Below are positions 1 through 9,523 of a DNA stretch of 64,000 bases, one piece after another; position 1 is the stretch's first letter; every line of letters starts with the position of its first letter. The DNA is from Heligmosomoides polygyrus polygyrus (taxonomy: Eukaryota > Nematoda > Chromadorea > Rhabditida > Heligmosomidae): the NCBI GenBank assembly GCA_947396885.1, contig OX377202.1, forward strand, positions 31,115,407-31,179,406. The letters are read 5' to 3'. The notes beneath the pieces were generated by a model that saw only the letters and a list, made by a program, of their open reading frames with translations, searched no databases and was not told the origin of the DNA. A program made the position numbers and the translations under genes.

Positions 1-201
1 GTTGTGTAACAAGGAAAAACCCCATACTCCGCGTCACAAGCTATTTATGCCTCTTAAATAACGAATTGTTAAATATGGAATATTGTCGATAGTAAACGAG
101 GTTCTCAAAAGCAAAATTTTCTACAGAACTATGTCTTCAATGAAAATGTTTTTTTTGCCAGTGGCAAAAACAACTCTAACTTATGAACTCCATCTAAAAG
201 T

Positions 202-489
202 ATGAAAATGACTATCTCTGAAAGCGGCGAGAAGGACATGTCAGACATTTCAGCCAACGCCAAAAGTCTCGCTCCTGAAGAAGCTCTCCAAACCTTGCAG
301 AAACGCCTATCGTGGAATGGAGAATTGTACCATTGGTATCAAGAGATCATGTTTTACGTCAAACGTTGCAATCCATCTCACCCGGTCACTACTTTGAGAA
401 ATTGCCTTCTCATACTGAACTACAATCCCTGCCCTAGCTTGTTTCATTTAATTTTATTTAGGAGTCTCAGCCAATTTTCTGATCGCTGA
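202..489 (+). CDS. Unrecognised ORF, possible first coding exon
   Basis: A 95-codon ATG-initiated frame with a second Met at 238. The first ~55 residues look exon-like (MSDISANAKSLAPEEALQ, then KRLSWNGELYHWYQEIMFYV), and the end is leucine/phenylalanine rich with no clear domain. A possible donor (GTCACT) follows residue ~61, so the downstream part may be intron read-through. I do not recognise a family. It lies 1.5 kb upstream of the GT92 exons and could be a separate gene or an upstream exon interrupted by the CR1 insertion; neither is shown. Confidence 0.3.
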   Translation: MKMTISESGEKDMSDISANAKSLAPEEALQTLQKRLSWNGELYHWYQEIMFYVKRCNPSHPVTTLRNCLLILNYNPCPSLFHLILFRSLSQFSDR

Positions 490-689
490 CGACTTAGCAC
501 TACAACAGCCTCGATAATACCAAAGAATAGATTAGCATGCAGCTAACGCTTATCCGATTCACGTGGTGTTTTCCCTCTGTCATTCTCTTAGGTCAGGAGA
601 CATTTCTTTCCATACAAGATGCGTTTCTGGCTGCAAGTTGAGGAGCTCTCCAAGGTGGAAATGATCTTTGAATGCAGGACAACTATTGG
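490..689. other. Short spacer without recognised gene
   Basis: Contains a pyrimidine-rich AG (around 590) that could be an acceptor, but the sequence after it gives no recognisable domain. Confidence 0.3.
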
Positions 690-1588
690 AAATTTATTTA
701 TTTATTTATTTATTTATTCATGACGTGAGCTAAGGCCACACGTGAAAATACAATGTTAGAATAAAAACGCATAAACTCAATCAACCGAAGGCACTCATTG
801 CATACGCAAAAGCAGCTTCTTGAAACCGTGCAAGGATAGACCTAAGGCTTCCTCATTTGTGCTCAAAATGTGGTTGAACTCCTTTAAATTTCTGTAGGTG
901 AAAAAGCTTGCTCGGGCTCGTGATTTCGCCACCGAAACATAAAGTCTGAGCTTCCCTCTTATGTTTCTTGTCAGCCTAGTGCCAAAAAAGTTGAGTGGGT
1001 TTATAGAAACCCTACCAGTGAGTATCTTAAACATCATGAGGAGGTCAGCTCTTTTCCTTCTTATGAAAAGGCTTGGTAATCCTAACATCTCCGCTCCTTC
1101 GGCACCATTTGGCATCTGATAATAGTTATTCCCGTAGCTCCTCATCATCAGCTTACGAGTGAAACTATTCTGAACATTTTCTAGAAGAAGAATGTTTTTT
1201 CTCTTCGAAGGATTGAAAACTGTTGTTCCACACTCTACCATGGGTCTCACATATGTCTTATACGCCCGCAGAAGGATTTGAGGATCTCTGCTCTTCAGTG
1301 CTTTAAAAAGGTTGTAGATGCGGTAGTTAGCTTTCTTGGTCAATGCTTTATGATGCAGGTCAAAACTGAGGTCCTTAGATATTAGGAAGCCAAGATCACG
1401 AATGTCAGCAGTTGTTCCTAATGTGACACCTCTTAGCTTGCAAGATGGGGTTACGACAGTGCGATTGGTCCCAATGACAAAACATTTAGATTTTTCTGCT
1501 GCTAGAGGTAATTCACATTTGAAAATTGAAAAAAGGAAATTGATGCACAATAAAGATAAAAAGGTAAAGGATGCTGTCAATCAATCAT
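690..1588 (-). mobile_element. CR1-like non-LTR retrotransposon, 5'-truncated 3' end
   Basis: On the minus strand this encodes the C-terminal part of a CR1/Jockey-type reverse transcriptase. It ends in a (TAAA)n tail, seen as (TTTA)n at 693-718 on the plus strand, as expected for target-primed integration. The 5' truncation abuts a SINE at 1589. It matches the better preserved copy at 61922-63934 in order and content, but lacks the catalytic palm and all upstream domains. Confidence 0.8.
795..1580 (-). pseudogene. CR1-like reverse transcriptase, C-terminal fragment
   Basis: A 261-residue open frame on the minus strand. From about residue 30 it follows the post-YADD region of the CR1 polyprotein: a CFVIGTN strand, RDLGFLISKDLSF, NYRIYNLFKALKSRDPQILL, YVRPMVECGTTVFNPSKRK, then the thumb-like C-terminus ending KKLLLRMQ. 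The YADD catalytic motif and fingers are absent, so this is a dead 3' fragment. The uninterrupted frame suggests fairly recent insertion. Its 3' end runs straight into the TAAA tail. The first ~25 residues are frame extension rather than element protein. Confidence 0.8.
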
Positions 1589-1850
1589 TTTGGGATGCGC
1601 CACGCATCTAACATCTACTCGATATCGTGGAGACAACTCGAATTGAGTTTTTTGCCTTTGCAGTGACCTGCCGTAGCTATCCATGAAAGAATCAGTGTTT
1701 TATCCTTCCCAGACAATTCTGGTATCAATTTACCGACCCTGGATAGATGGTAGACTTGATTGGATCGGGCGGGAAATCCGAACCTGGTATCGATGGACGC
1801 GACACCTGGCACCCCTCCAACTACCCTTCATGCGCCCTCGGACACTATAC
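1589..1850 (-). repeat. tRNA-derived SINE, family S1, minus copy
   Basis: Begins with the family's 3' block (GGGATGCGCCACGCAT on plus), followed by a body resembling the copies at 4275 and 14494. The tRNA-like head end is diverged near 1800-1850. It directly abuts the 5' truncation of the CR1 fragment. Confidence 0.5.
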
Positions 1851-2026
1851 CAAGTTTGAAAAGAAACTCGGAAAATGTAGACTGGCCGCTTTCTGAGGCA
1901 ACTTTTATTTCAATAGCAAGCTCGCTTGCATGTCTTGGAAGGCGTCTTCAATCAAACGAATGATAGGGCTTACTATACCTGGTTACACTGCCACTTGTGT
2001 TCCAATAGGAAACGATCTTATCACAG

Positions 2027-5000
2027 GGCGCTGATCGCTTCTACGTCTACAAGCAGGCCGCTGACAATCTCACTGAAGCAGTCCTAGAGAACTACATAAA
2101 AGATGGAGTTCTGGACGTGGTGAACATTGGCGACACCACGAACTGTCTGAAGAGGCACCGATGCCGCCACGAGATGCAGCTTCAGGTTCGCATCTTTCAC
2201 GAAGGAACGTCCTCCTAGTGAATAAGCAACGGCCTAATTTAGGACTGCGTAGTTCGAACGCGAGGTCTCACAGCATGGACCGCTACGGTTGACCTCGACG
2301 AGCGCATCGTCATAAACAGCGGCAGGACAATCCGGAATTACATCGAGCAAGTCGTACTAGTTTCTTAGTATCCATACATATTCTCATCAAAAAGCTTCGA
2401 ATTCTTCTGAGAAACAACAAAATGAGAAATGGCCATGAGTGCAGTGGTGTTAAGGATAAAGGTACATGTCCTAAAGACGCACAGAGGGGTTAGGGAACGC
2501 GACGCTGCTTCTGCCGCAAGCGCGGCAGCAAAACAGGCACCGGTCCACCCGCACACGCAGGGCATACGTTATCTGCCACGATTGCGGTAGGAGCAAAGGC
2601 GCGTTCCCGCACCCACCGCTGCATGTTCACCCACCCATGCGGTGCGGTTTAGCGACATGTACCCGGAAATTTTGCTCCCTGTTTGCTTCTTCAGGATGTG
2701 CCATGCCTAGCAGTTTAAGGTAATAGAGGGTGAATGGCGACGTTCACTTTTGGGGGAGAAGTCACTTGTTCTATTTCAATGGTATGTATATCCCTTCGGG
2801 GTTGGTAATTGGTACCAGACATGTCTGGAAAGCATGAAGCGCAGACTTGTTCATCGGCTGGCTGCCGCAAATCATGGCCAAATACTCCATGACATCCCGT
2901 AGGAACAGAATGCGTGGTGCGTCCCAAAAAGAGATTGAGTAACGCCGTCCTCTATCCTTTATAGTGGCGCCGGAATCGTCAAAGCGCAGTCGGAGTAGAC
3001 GCCGGCTGTGCATGCACCTGGAATCGAAATTCCTGATTCCTAGGTCGGATTTCTCCGTCCAGACCAAGAAAGCCGTCTACAACTCCAAGGTCGATGAGTT
3101 GATACCTGACCCCTATGGGGGGGATAAAACAATGATATGTCTATAGGCCAGCCACGGTAAGTTATTGTCTAAGTCAATTAAACCTTCACATTGCTCTCAC
3201 AAAATCCCGTAAAAGGAAAATGAGTAACGCATCCCAACGGCAATTCGTTCACACCGCTCCTATGATCTTTTTCACAATGGTGACTAAAATGGACACCGGC
3301 CGAACAAAATAAACATTGAAAAATACGTAACGTACAGTGCTTAAATAGTTCTACGCTCAAATTTTCCCCAGAGGGACATACATCTTCTCCCACCCAGATC
3401 TCACTATGTAAAAAGTGGAAAGCCGTCGCCTCGTCAATAGATGTGTATTCTAGGTCCGTCAGCAAAGCAAAGCATGGTGAGCTGCGCTTCCGATGCCGAT
3501 GGGTATTGCGATCGAATGAAATTCCCGACAGTCCTCAGCAGTGGAGACTTGAAGGCTCACGTCTCCCAATGGATGAGTGGCACAATACCAGTCACGTTGC
3601 TCCCTTGAACCACACCACGAAGAGCATCGTGCAACCCACACAGGTGAAGAGGTCCATCAATTTTACTATATTTTAGCTTAAGACTGGTTCAGCAAAGCAA
3701 CGACTTCAGAAGAAGGCTCTTCAGCAGCGAAACCGCTTCTTCATCAGCCTAGATTCTGTTCTCTTGTAGTCATGACTTTTCAAAACCTTTCCCGGTAGTA
3801 ACAGAAAGATCAAATCGACACCGCCTTAAAATGCGCCATACATTATACTGCATCCTGTTGAAGTTAAAGCTCTTGGAGCAAGCACTAGAGGACCTATGTA
3901 GTGACGTCCAGTTCTAGTCTTCTTTAACTCCGGCTCACTTCAGAGCACGAATCGAATCCAACATGAAATTGTGGAGTTGACACATTTGCGGGCTACTCTC
4001 CTCCACTACGCCCACATTCAAAATCGAAGATAAAGGATGTTTGTGCTAGCGGCAGGCGGTACTAGTTGCCTCACAGTCTCTTTTCCAGATTTTCTGCGAG
4101 ATATTCAAACAATCAGAAAAATCCAGGGCTGGTTATGACTTGGAAGGACAAACCGAATTGCCCTCCTCCCGACTAGGATGGCTATGAGTTGGATGGACAA
4201 ACCCAAAGATTTTCCCTCCAGATTAAGGTGGATCCATGGATACCAGCCCAACCTTTTTTATGATCTGTCGCGGCTTTTACTTCTACACTATATCGTGAAG
4301 AGGACTTGAATGTGTATGCGGCCTATGCAATAAATTGCGGTGACCAATTAATGGAGAATGCCGTCTTCTAACCTTCCCAGATAAGTCTGGCACAGTTTCG
4401 TTGACCACATGGATGCATGGAAGGCTTGCTAATCCGGATGGGATTCCAACCAAGAACCCTGACCTGTGGTGTACGCCACACGGCGCCATTTCCAACTAAG
4501 CTACCACGAACACAAAGTTATTTTGCTGTCAGTGTATAGCCGGTCTTGAGAATGTGTGACTTCCACGACCTATGGTCGAGTTGCTCTCAATAACGAGTAG
4601 AAGAGTACCCTTCCCACAGCTCCTTAAGTGGGTAACGGTGAGCCCCTAAGACGACACTTTCGAAGCATCCAGCCAATAAGACTAAACAGTTAAACCTTCT
4701 GAAAGAGCCTCGCAATGAAACAAAGATACTAACGGCTAGCAAGAACAACATACCAACGGTACCAACAAATCTTTGATATTTCAAGATCTGAACCGCAAGC
4801 TTGAATTCAGGTGGAAAGCATGAGCGTACACCAGGTACTTCGCTTTGCACCAGGTGCAGGTGTACTTCTTGTTCCACCGGAGGACGCCGCAGTCAGGTGT
4901 GATGTTTTCAGCATCCTTAGAAGCTAAGCCCTAGCTCGATCTGTTGACTAGTCTGGAACATTTTGAGATTCTAACATAAGCTTTCAGGCACTACCGCTTC

Positions 5001-5144
5001 ACCAAAGGCTGGTCGTTCTTTCTGAAAGAGGCCGAGTCCTTCGGCTCCTTCGAAGATATGTACCTTGCCACTGATCTCCTGCAAGCTATCAAACAGAATG
5101 TAAATGACCGAATAGAACGAATATTCTTTTTGAATAAAACTTGA
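2027..5144 (+). CDS. GT92 (DUF23) family glycosyltransferase, C-terminal five exons
   Basis: Exons 2027-2185, 2243-2350, 3398-3643, 4811-4896 and 4988-5144; all boundaries are AG/GT, phases agree, and the sum is 756 nt (251 aa plus TGA). Family landmarks in order: ADRFYVYKQ...LENYIKDG (early Rossmann part), TVDLDERIV (DxD-like acidic strand), ELRFRCRWVLR, LPMDEWHNTSH, TTKSIVQPTQVESMSVHQV and RHYRFTKGWSFFLKEAESFG. GT92 enzymes, expanded in nematodes, are Golgi type II galactosyltransferases such as C. elegans GALT-1. The 5' part (signal anchor, start of the domain) is not found; it may lie upstream among the CR1 and SINE insertions or left of the window. The third-exon acceptor is the least certain, being chosen because it keeps phase. 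AATAAA lies inside the last codons (5133-5138). SINE copies occupy the second and third introns. The acceptor substrate cannot be read from sequence. Confidence 0.72.
2770..2965 (+). repeat. tRNA-derived SINE S1, plus-strand 3' part
   Basis: Ends with the diagnostic 3' block GATTGAGTAACGCCGTCC then TATCCTTTA, shared with the copies at 17495 and 25826. It lies in the GT92 intron 2351-3397. The tRNA-like head is missing or too diverged to see. Confidence 0.55.
3040..3190 (+). repeat. Diverged SINE S1 fragment
   Basis: Body similarity to S1 (ATTTCTCCGTCCAGACCAAG... then GATAAAACAATGA), adjacent to the previous copy and in the same intron. Confidence 0.3.
3690..4270. other. GT92 intron sequence without recognised feature
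   Basis: Part of the intron 3644-4810. No coding exon, RNA gene or repeat recognised before the SINE at 4275. Confidence 0.4.
4275..4505 (-). repeat. tRNA-derived SINE S1, near full length, minus
   Basis: On the minus strand the head reads TGGTAGCTTAGTTGGAAATGG (A-box-like) and, about 40 nt on, GGTTGGAATC (B-box-like). The S1 body follows and ends near 4283 with TCACGATATAGTG. It lies in the GT92 intron 3644-4810. Confidence 0.6.
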
Positions 5145-5395
5145 TTCGAGTTTCGAGAACGGCTTGTTTATTGCAACCAGTTCTGTCTTTTCCTCATGCA
5201 GAAGCTCGTTCTGGGATAGTTCCAATGCCAGATTTTATTTTACTAATAAGTTGGAGATCAGCAATCACTGCTCTGGCTCAAATGTGTGGCAGTACGTTTC
5301 AGATTCAAATGTTTTATGAAAATTTTGGCTCCCAAACATTCACTTTTTAGCACTGTTGGACAAGAAGGGATGGAGGTTTGTGGTGAATCAATTCC

Positions 5396-5545
5396 TTTGC
5401 GGGGTGCGCCACACATTCCAGATAACTAGAAATTTGGATACGTATAGGCCTATGCAATGATTTTTGGCAGCCAACCGATGAGCGACTCAGTGTTTTATCC
5501 TTCCCAGTCAAGTTTGGTACTAATTTACCAGACGTACAGATGATG
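5396..5545 (-). repeat. SINE S1 fragment, minus
   Basis: GTGCGCCACACATTCC and TGTTTTATCCTTCCCAG blocks in the same order as at 14494-14745; the tRNA-like head is lost. Confidence 0.5.
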
Positions 5546-6822
5546 TTCGTCCACATTACAAGGTTGCAAAAACGCAGCTGTCTGCTCCGGATCATTTTTC
5601 ATGGGGCTTTAGTCCGAAATAAAATGCAGCCAGAGACTTGGAAAAAATCGAGTGACCTAAAGTGTAATCGCACTAGGCACCTCCTGCCAATGGACAATTG
5701 AGTTTTAATTTATTTTCGAAAAGATACTCTCTTGTAGAAAAATATGCGGTGATCAATCGAAAAATAGGTCTTAAACAGCTTTGTTTGTAATGCAGTGCAA
5801 TGTGATAGAGAGCAAAAGCACGTCCGTTTATCGATCTCTGCTCGGAGTTTAGTTTTTTCGAGATCGGAGTCATAAATAGCCATTAAATAATATAAATAAT
5901 GCGAATAAAAAATAATGATAATCACAAACAACATAAATAGTCATAAATCACAGCAAATGGTTATCTGCCGTTGAAGAGCACCGTGTGAAGGAATGTGCCG
6001 AATAGTTCTACTGCCTAGGTCTCTTCGGCAGTGTTGAAGTGAGGTTCACACAACAGCGCACAACTTATACGGTGCAGTTTTCAGTCGTTTAGGCTTAGAA
6101 CCGCACCTCAATCTTAGCCATCACCGCTCCGGTAGTAGGTTGCAGTATAGTCCGACAAACCTAACACTACTTCCAGGTAGAAGCAGGCTCTCTTTAAGAT
6201 CAAATGAATTTTTGCTTTGTGAAAATTCAGCATGAAAATTCTAATGTACATGCTCATAATAAAGTAAGTAGAAACCGTTTGAATCTGTACGAAATTTTAA
6301 CAAAAAGCGAACGAAAAACTTTTAAAAAACTACAAACCGGAAAACATTTAACGAAAATTTTAGGGTATTAAAATAAGAACATCAGGATTTTGATTGAGAG
6401 CAAACGGAGTTACACGTTGGTAACCGTACGACAGAAACAGTTTTAGAAAATATACATACTTTCCCTTGGCAGATTCAAGCAAACAACATCTATACTATTA
6501 ATCAAGTGGAAATCGCGACGAGTTAGAAAAGTGCACGACGCGACCGTTCCTCACACTCAAAAGCTCACTTTTCGGCATTACTAACTTATCTTTGACACAC
6601 TGTCCTCCCTCTACAAAACAAGCAATTTACAAAGTTCCGAACTGTGTATTCACCTTTTTAGGGCAGGTGAACCATAAATTTTCTATGAATTTTCTGCATT
6701 CTTCAGAAATAAGTGAAGTAATTCATCACATTCATTCAGCTTTCACTGGCATTAGAGTCTACTGCACATGGTCAAACATGCTCCAGGCGAACTACAACGA
6801 CATATCGAACATCAATTTGCCC

Positions 6823-6873
6823 GAGTAGCGGTTACACGGCGTTTGGTAACGAAGCGCCGTGTAACCGCTACTC
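6823..6873. repeat. Perfect inverted repeat, 19-bp arms
   Basis: GAGTAGCGGTTACACGGCG at 6823-6841 and its exact complement at 6855-6873, with a 13-nt loop (TTTGGTAACGAAG). It is 120 bp from the mariner end. Confidence 0.9.
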
Positions 6874-6992
6874 ATTCATGAGGCTCATTCTTGTTCGTCT
6901 AATAAAGTGTTCTGCAAAGCGGCGTCCTCTGCAACAAAAAGAAATATTATCTTAGAACAAAAATGTACATATAGCTAGAGAAATATCTATTA

Positions 6993-8110
6993 GGTCATCC
7001 AATAAGTAATGTCATTTTTTCGACCTTGACTTCAATTGAACAAATTTTCAACAAAACTTCATTTCAGTCAACAATGTAATAACCATCATTATCAACAACC
7101 TTTCGCCACCTAACGAGCGAATCTTCAATTCCTGAGCAATAAAACTGTTGTGGTTTTTGAGCAAAATATGTGGACATTGCATTTTGAATATCCTCCAAAC
7201 TTTCAAATTTCTTGCCACTAAGAAGATCCTGTAGAGACGGGAATAAGTGGTAATCCGAAGGTGCGAGATAGGGAGAATATGGTGGATGAGGGAGAACCTC
7301 CCATCCTAATTCGTTGATTTTTTCCATCATCCCTTTTGCACAGTGCGGCCTTGCATTGGCGTGATTGAGAATTACGCCCTTTCTGTTGACGATCGCCGGA
7401 CACTTTCCAGTAAAGCTTGGTTCACTCGATTCAATTGCTCACGGTAAGGTCTGCGTCAACGGCCTTTCCAGATTTAATCACTTCAAAGTGGACAATTCCA
7501 CGGATATTCCACCAAACACAGAGGAGTGCCTTTCTGAGATGAATATTCCGCTTCGCAGTACTTCTTGGCTGTTCATTTTTGGAAAGCCACTGCTTTTTAC
7601 GCTTTGGATTATCGTACAGGATCCATTTTTCGTCTCCTATGATCAGTCGTTCAAAGAACGTTGAGAGTACTCGAAAGTTCCTCCACTGTTTGACAACGAT
7701 TCGCCTCCAGTTCTGCCATCAGCATGTCGTTGTCAAATGTTACCGGTCTTCCTGGTCGAGAAGAGTCGGAGAGGTCAAAATTACCGGATTTGAACTTGGA
7801 AAACCATCGCTGGCATTTGCGAACGTCCAATGCGTCTGGATATACATCGCAGATATTTTTGGTAGCAGCCGTTGTGTTACTCCCTTCCGAAATTCGAACA
7901 GCATACAATACCGAATATGCTCCTCTGAAATTTGCCGAGCCATTGCACCTGAACTTGCCAGCTAACAATTACACGAATGACAGATTCTAAAAAGGCAAGT
8001 CTCATTTACCTTAGAATCACTTCAGTACACCTTCGAAATACACAAATCTGCCGACAAATAATGAGCTAAAACCGTAGTGCACAAAAAACGACATTACTTA
8101 TTGGATGACC
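6993..8110 (-). mobile_element. mariner-family element, internally deleted
   Basis: TIRs GGTCATCCAATAAGTAATGT at 6993 and its inverted copy ending at 8110, about 28 bp with two mismatches, flanked by TA at 6991-6992 and 8111-8112. Length 1118 bp against about 1.3 kb for intact mariners. The shortfall agrees with loss of the linker between the DNA-binding and catalytic domains. Confidence 0.9.
7064..7950 (-). pseudogene. mariner transposase, frameshifted, catalytic Asp to Ala
   Basis: Reading the minus strand: ARQISEEHIRYCMLFEFRKG (N-terminal helix-turn-helix), a frame change near 7875, then CQRWFSKFKSGNFDL and SSRPGRPVTFDNDML. A deletion follows, then IIGDEKWILYDN with the first catalytic Asp (7632-7634), VWWNIRGIVHFEVIKSGKA, two further frame changes, NHANARPH, and HPPYSPYLAPSDYHLFPSL with the third Asp (7253-7255). 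The family's second Asp (normally HDNARPH) is Ala here, codon GCC at 7358-7360. Spacing to the third Asp is 34 residues, as in DD34D mariners. It cannot be active in trans as it stands. Confidence 0.88.
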
Positions 8111-8317
8111 TAATAGCAAAAGAGTTCTTACTGCAGCCTGCCCCAGAAAGGCAGCCACCTGTTTTCGCGGTGCTGCGAGAACAATGCTGAAAACACATTG
8201 AATTCTTATGGGGTTGTAAGCTGAGCTTCGAATATTAGAAGAAACGCCCTCTTACCAAGCGGGATAACCACTGGCTGGGTACAAGGTGAACCCCTCCAAA
8301 CCTATATGTTATCAGTT

Positions 8318-9135
8318 TTAGTTCACGTCATTTTCACTTCGAAATGGGCACTTTTCAAATTAAACTGGACACTATTAATCTAGCTTCGACTTTTGAAATC
8401 AAGGCGAGTCTTCGAAATCGGAACGACCTTCAGGCAGATCAAACTACAGACTCAATAAGATGGAATAATTTTTCTGCTCAAGGAAAACTTGGTATAACCT
8501 TCTTTGATTTTTTTAAAGTTTACCTGCCCAATAAGTGTAGCAGTTTTATAAAAACTTCATTAGAAAAGCAGTAAATTAAAATCTGCCTTAAAGTACAGCT
8601 AAGAAGGAAGTATGAGTGCATCAAAAGATCAGATAGCGCCATGCACTCAAAAAGTTCGCCGCAATTTTTATTTGGTTGACAGAACCATCAAAGTGGGGAT
8701 GTGTGTATTCTTTACAGTTGTGTTTGCTGTATCATTAACAGGTGTCAAACTCCATGCTTACAAAAATTCTGCTATAAATCGGGTAAAATCGCGTCTCAGA
8801 AGAGGCCTTGTCACAATATCATTTCTGCCACTAAGAACGGACGCCCCTCTGCTCTTTAAAACAAATTGTAAACCATTGTTTTTTCTAAAAAAAACCAAAG
8901 CTTTAGATTTTCAAGCAATGTGTTCACCTATTGGGCAGATGAATTAAAACTTCAAAGAATGTTATACTGCACCTTCCACGAGCTTAAAATTATTCTAGCC
9001 TTTTTGGAGTCTCTGGTTTAATGTAGCTCTTTTCAATTTGGAAGAGTTCACCCTGATTTCATATGTTTAGGCTAGTTTAGAAGTGTCAAATTTGATTTGA
9101 AAAGTGCCCATTTCGACGTGAAAATGACAGATAAC
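8318..9135. mobile_element. TIR element (MITE-like), family T1 copy 1
   Basis: Left arm contains GTCATTTTCACTTCGAAATG and GGCACTTTTCAAAT (8327-8361). The inverted right arm is at 9091-9130. It has no transposase; the ORFs inside (8344-8574, 8612-8947) run through the arms and show no domain. It shares arms and internal blocks with 11662-12445. Confidence 0.65.
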
Positions 9136-9523
9136 AGGATTAAATATGAGGCGTACCTCCAACCTAAACCTGCACGAAGAATCCAGTTAGATAGACGAGG
9201 GACCTATCAACAGAAGTCTAAACGCTTCAGCGTTCACAGGCGTCCCTTATCAGTACCAACCCATGCTGGTCAGATCATGACGGCAAACTCCTCAATCCGA
9301 GCAGCCACCTCCATGTCGCGAATAGTCAGAATACAACAGAACGCTGCGACGATGAATAGCATTTCTCCAAGACTATAACAAACTCAACAACGTCAACAAT
9401 CGTGAGACACGGTCAACATAAACAAAACACAGTGGATTCCCAAACAAGGTAACAACTATGCGCATTACGCAGGAGCAACAACTGAGAATGCGCAGCAAGT
9501 GGTGAAAGAGCTGAGGGAGCTCG

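Larger units (their letters stand above)
5145..6980. other. Intergenic, mostly featureless
   Basis: Holds a SINE piece (5396-5545), AT-rich sequence, a stretch around 6450-6540 resembling part of the TIR element at 11662-12445, and a perfect hairpin at 6823-6873. No coding exon supported. Confidence 0.4.
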
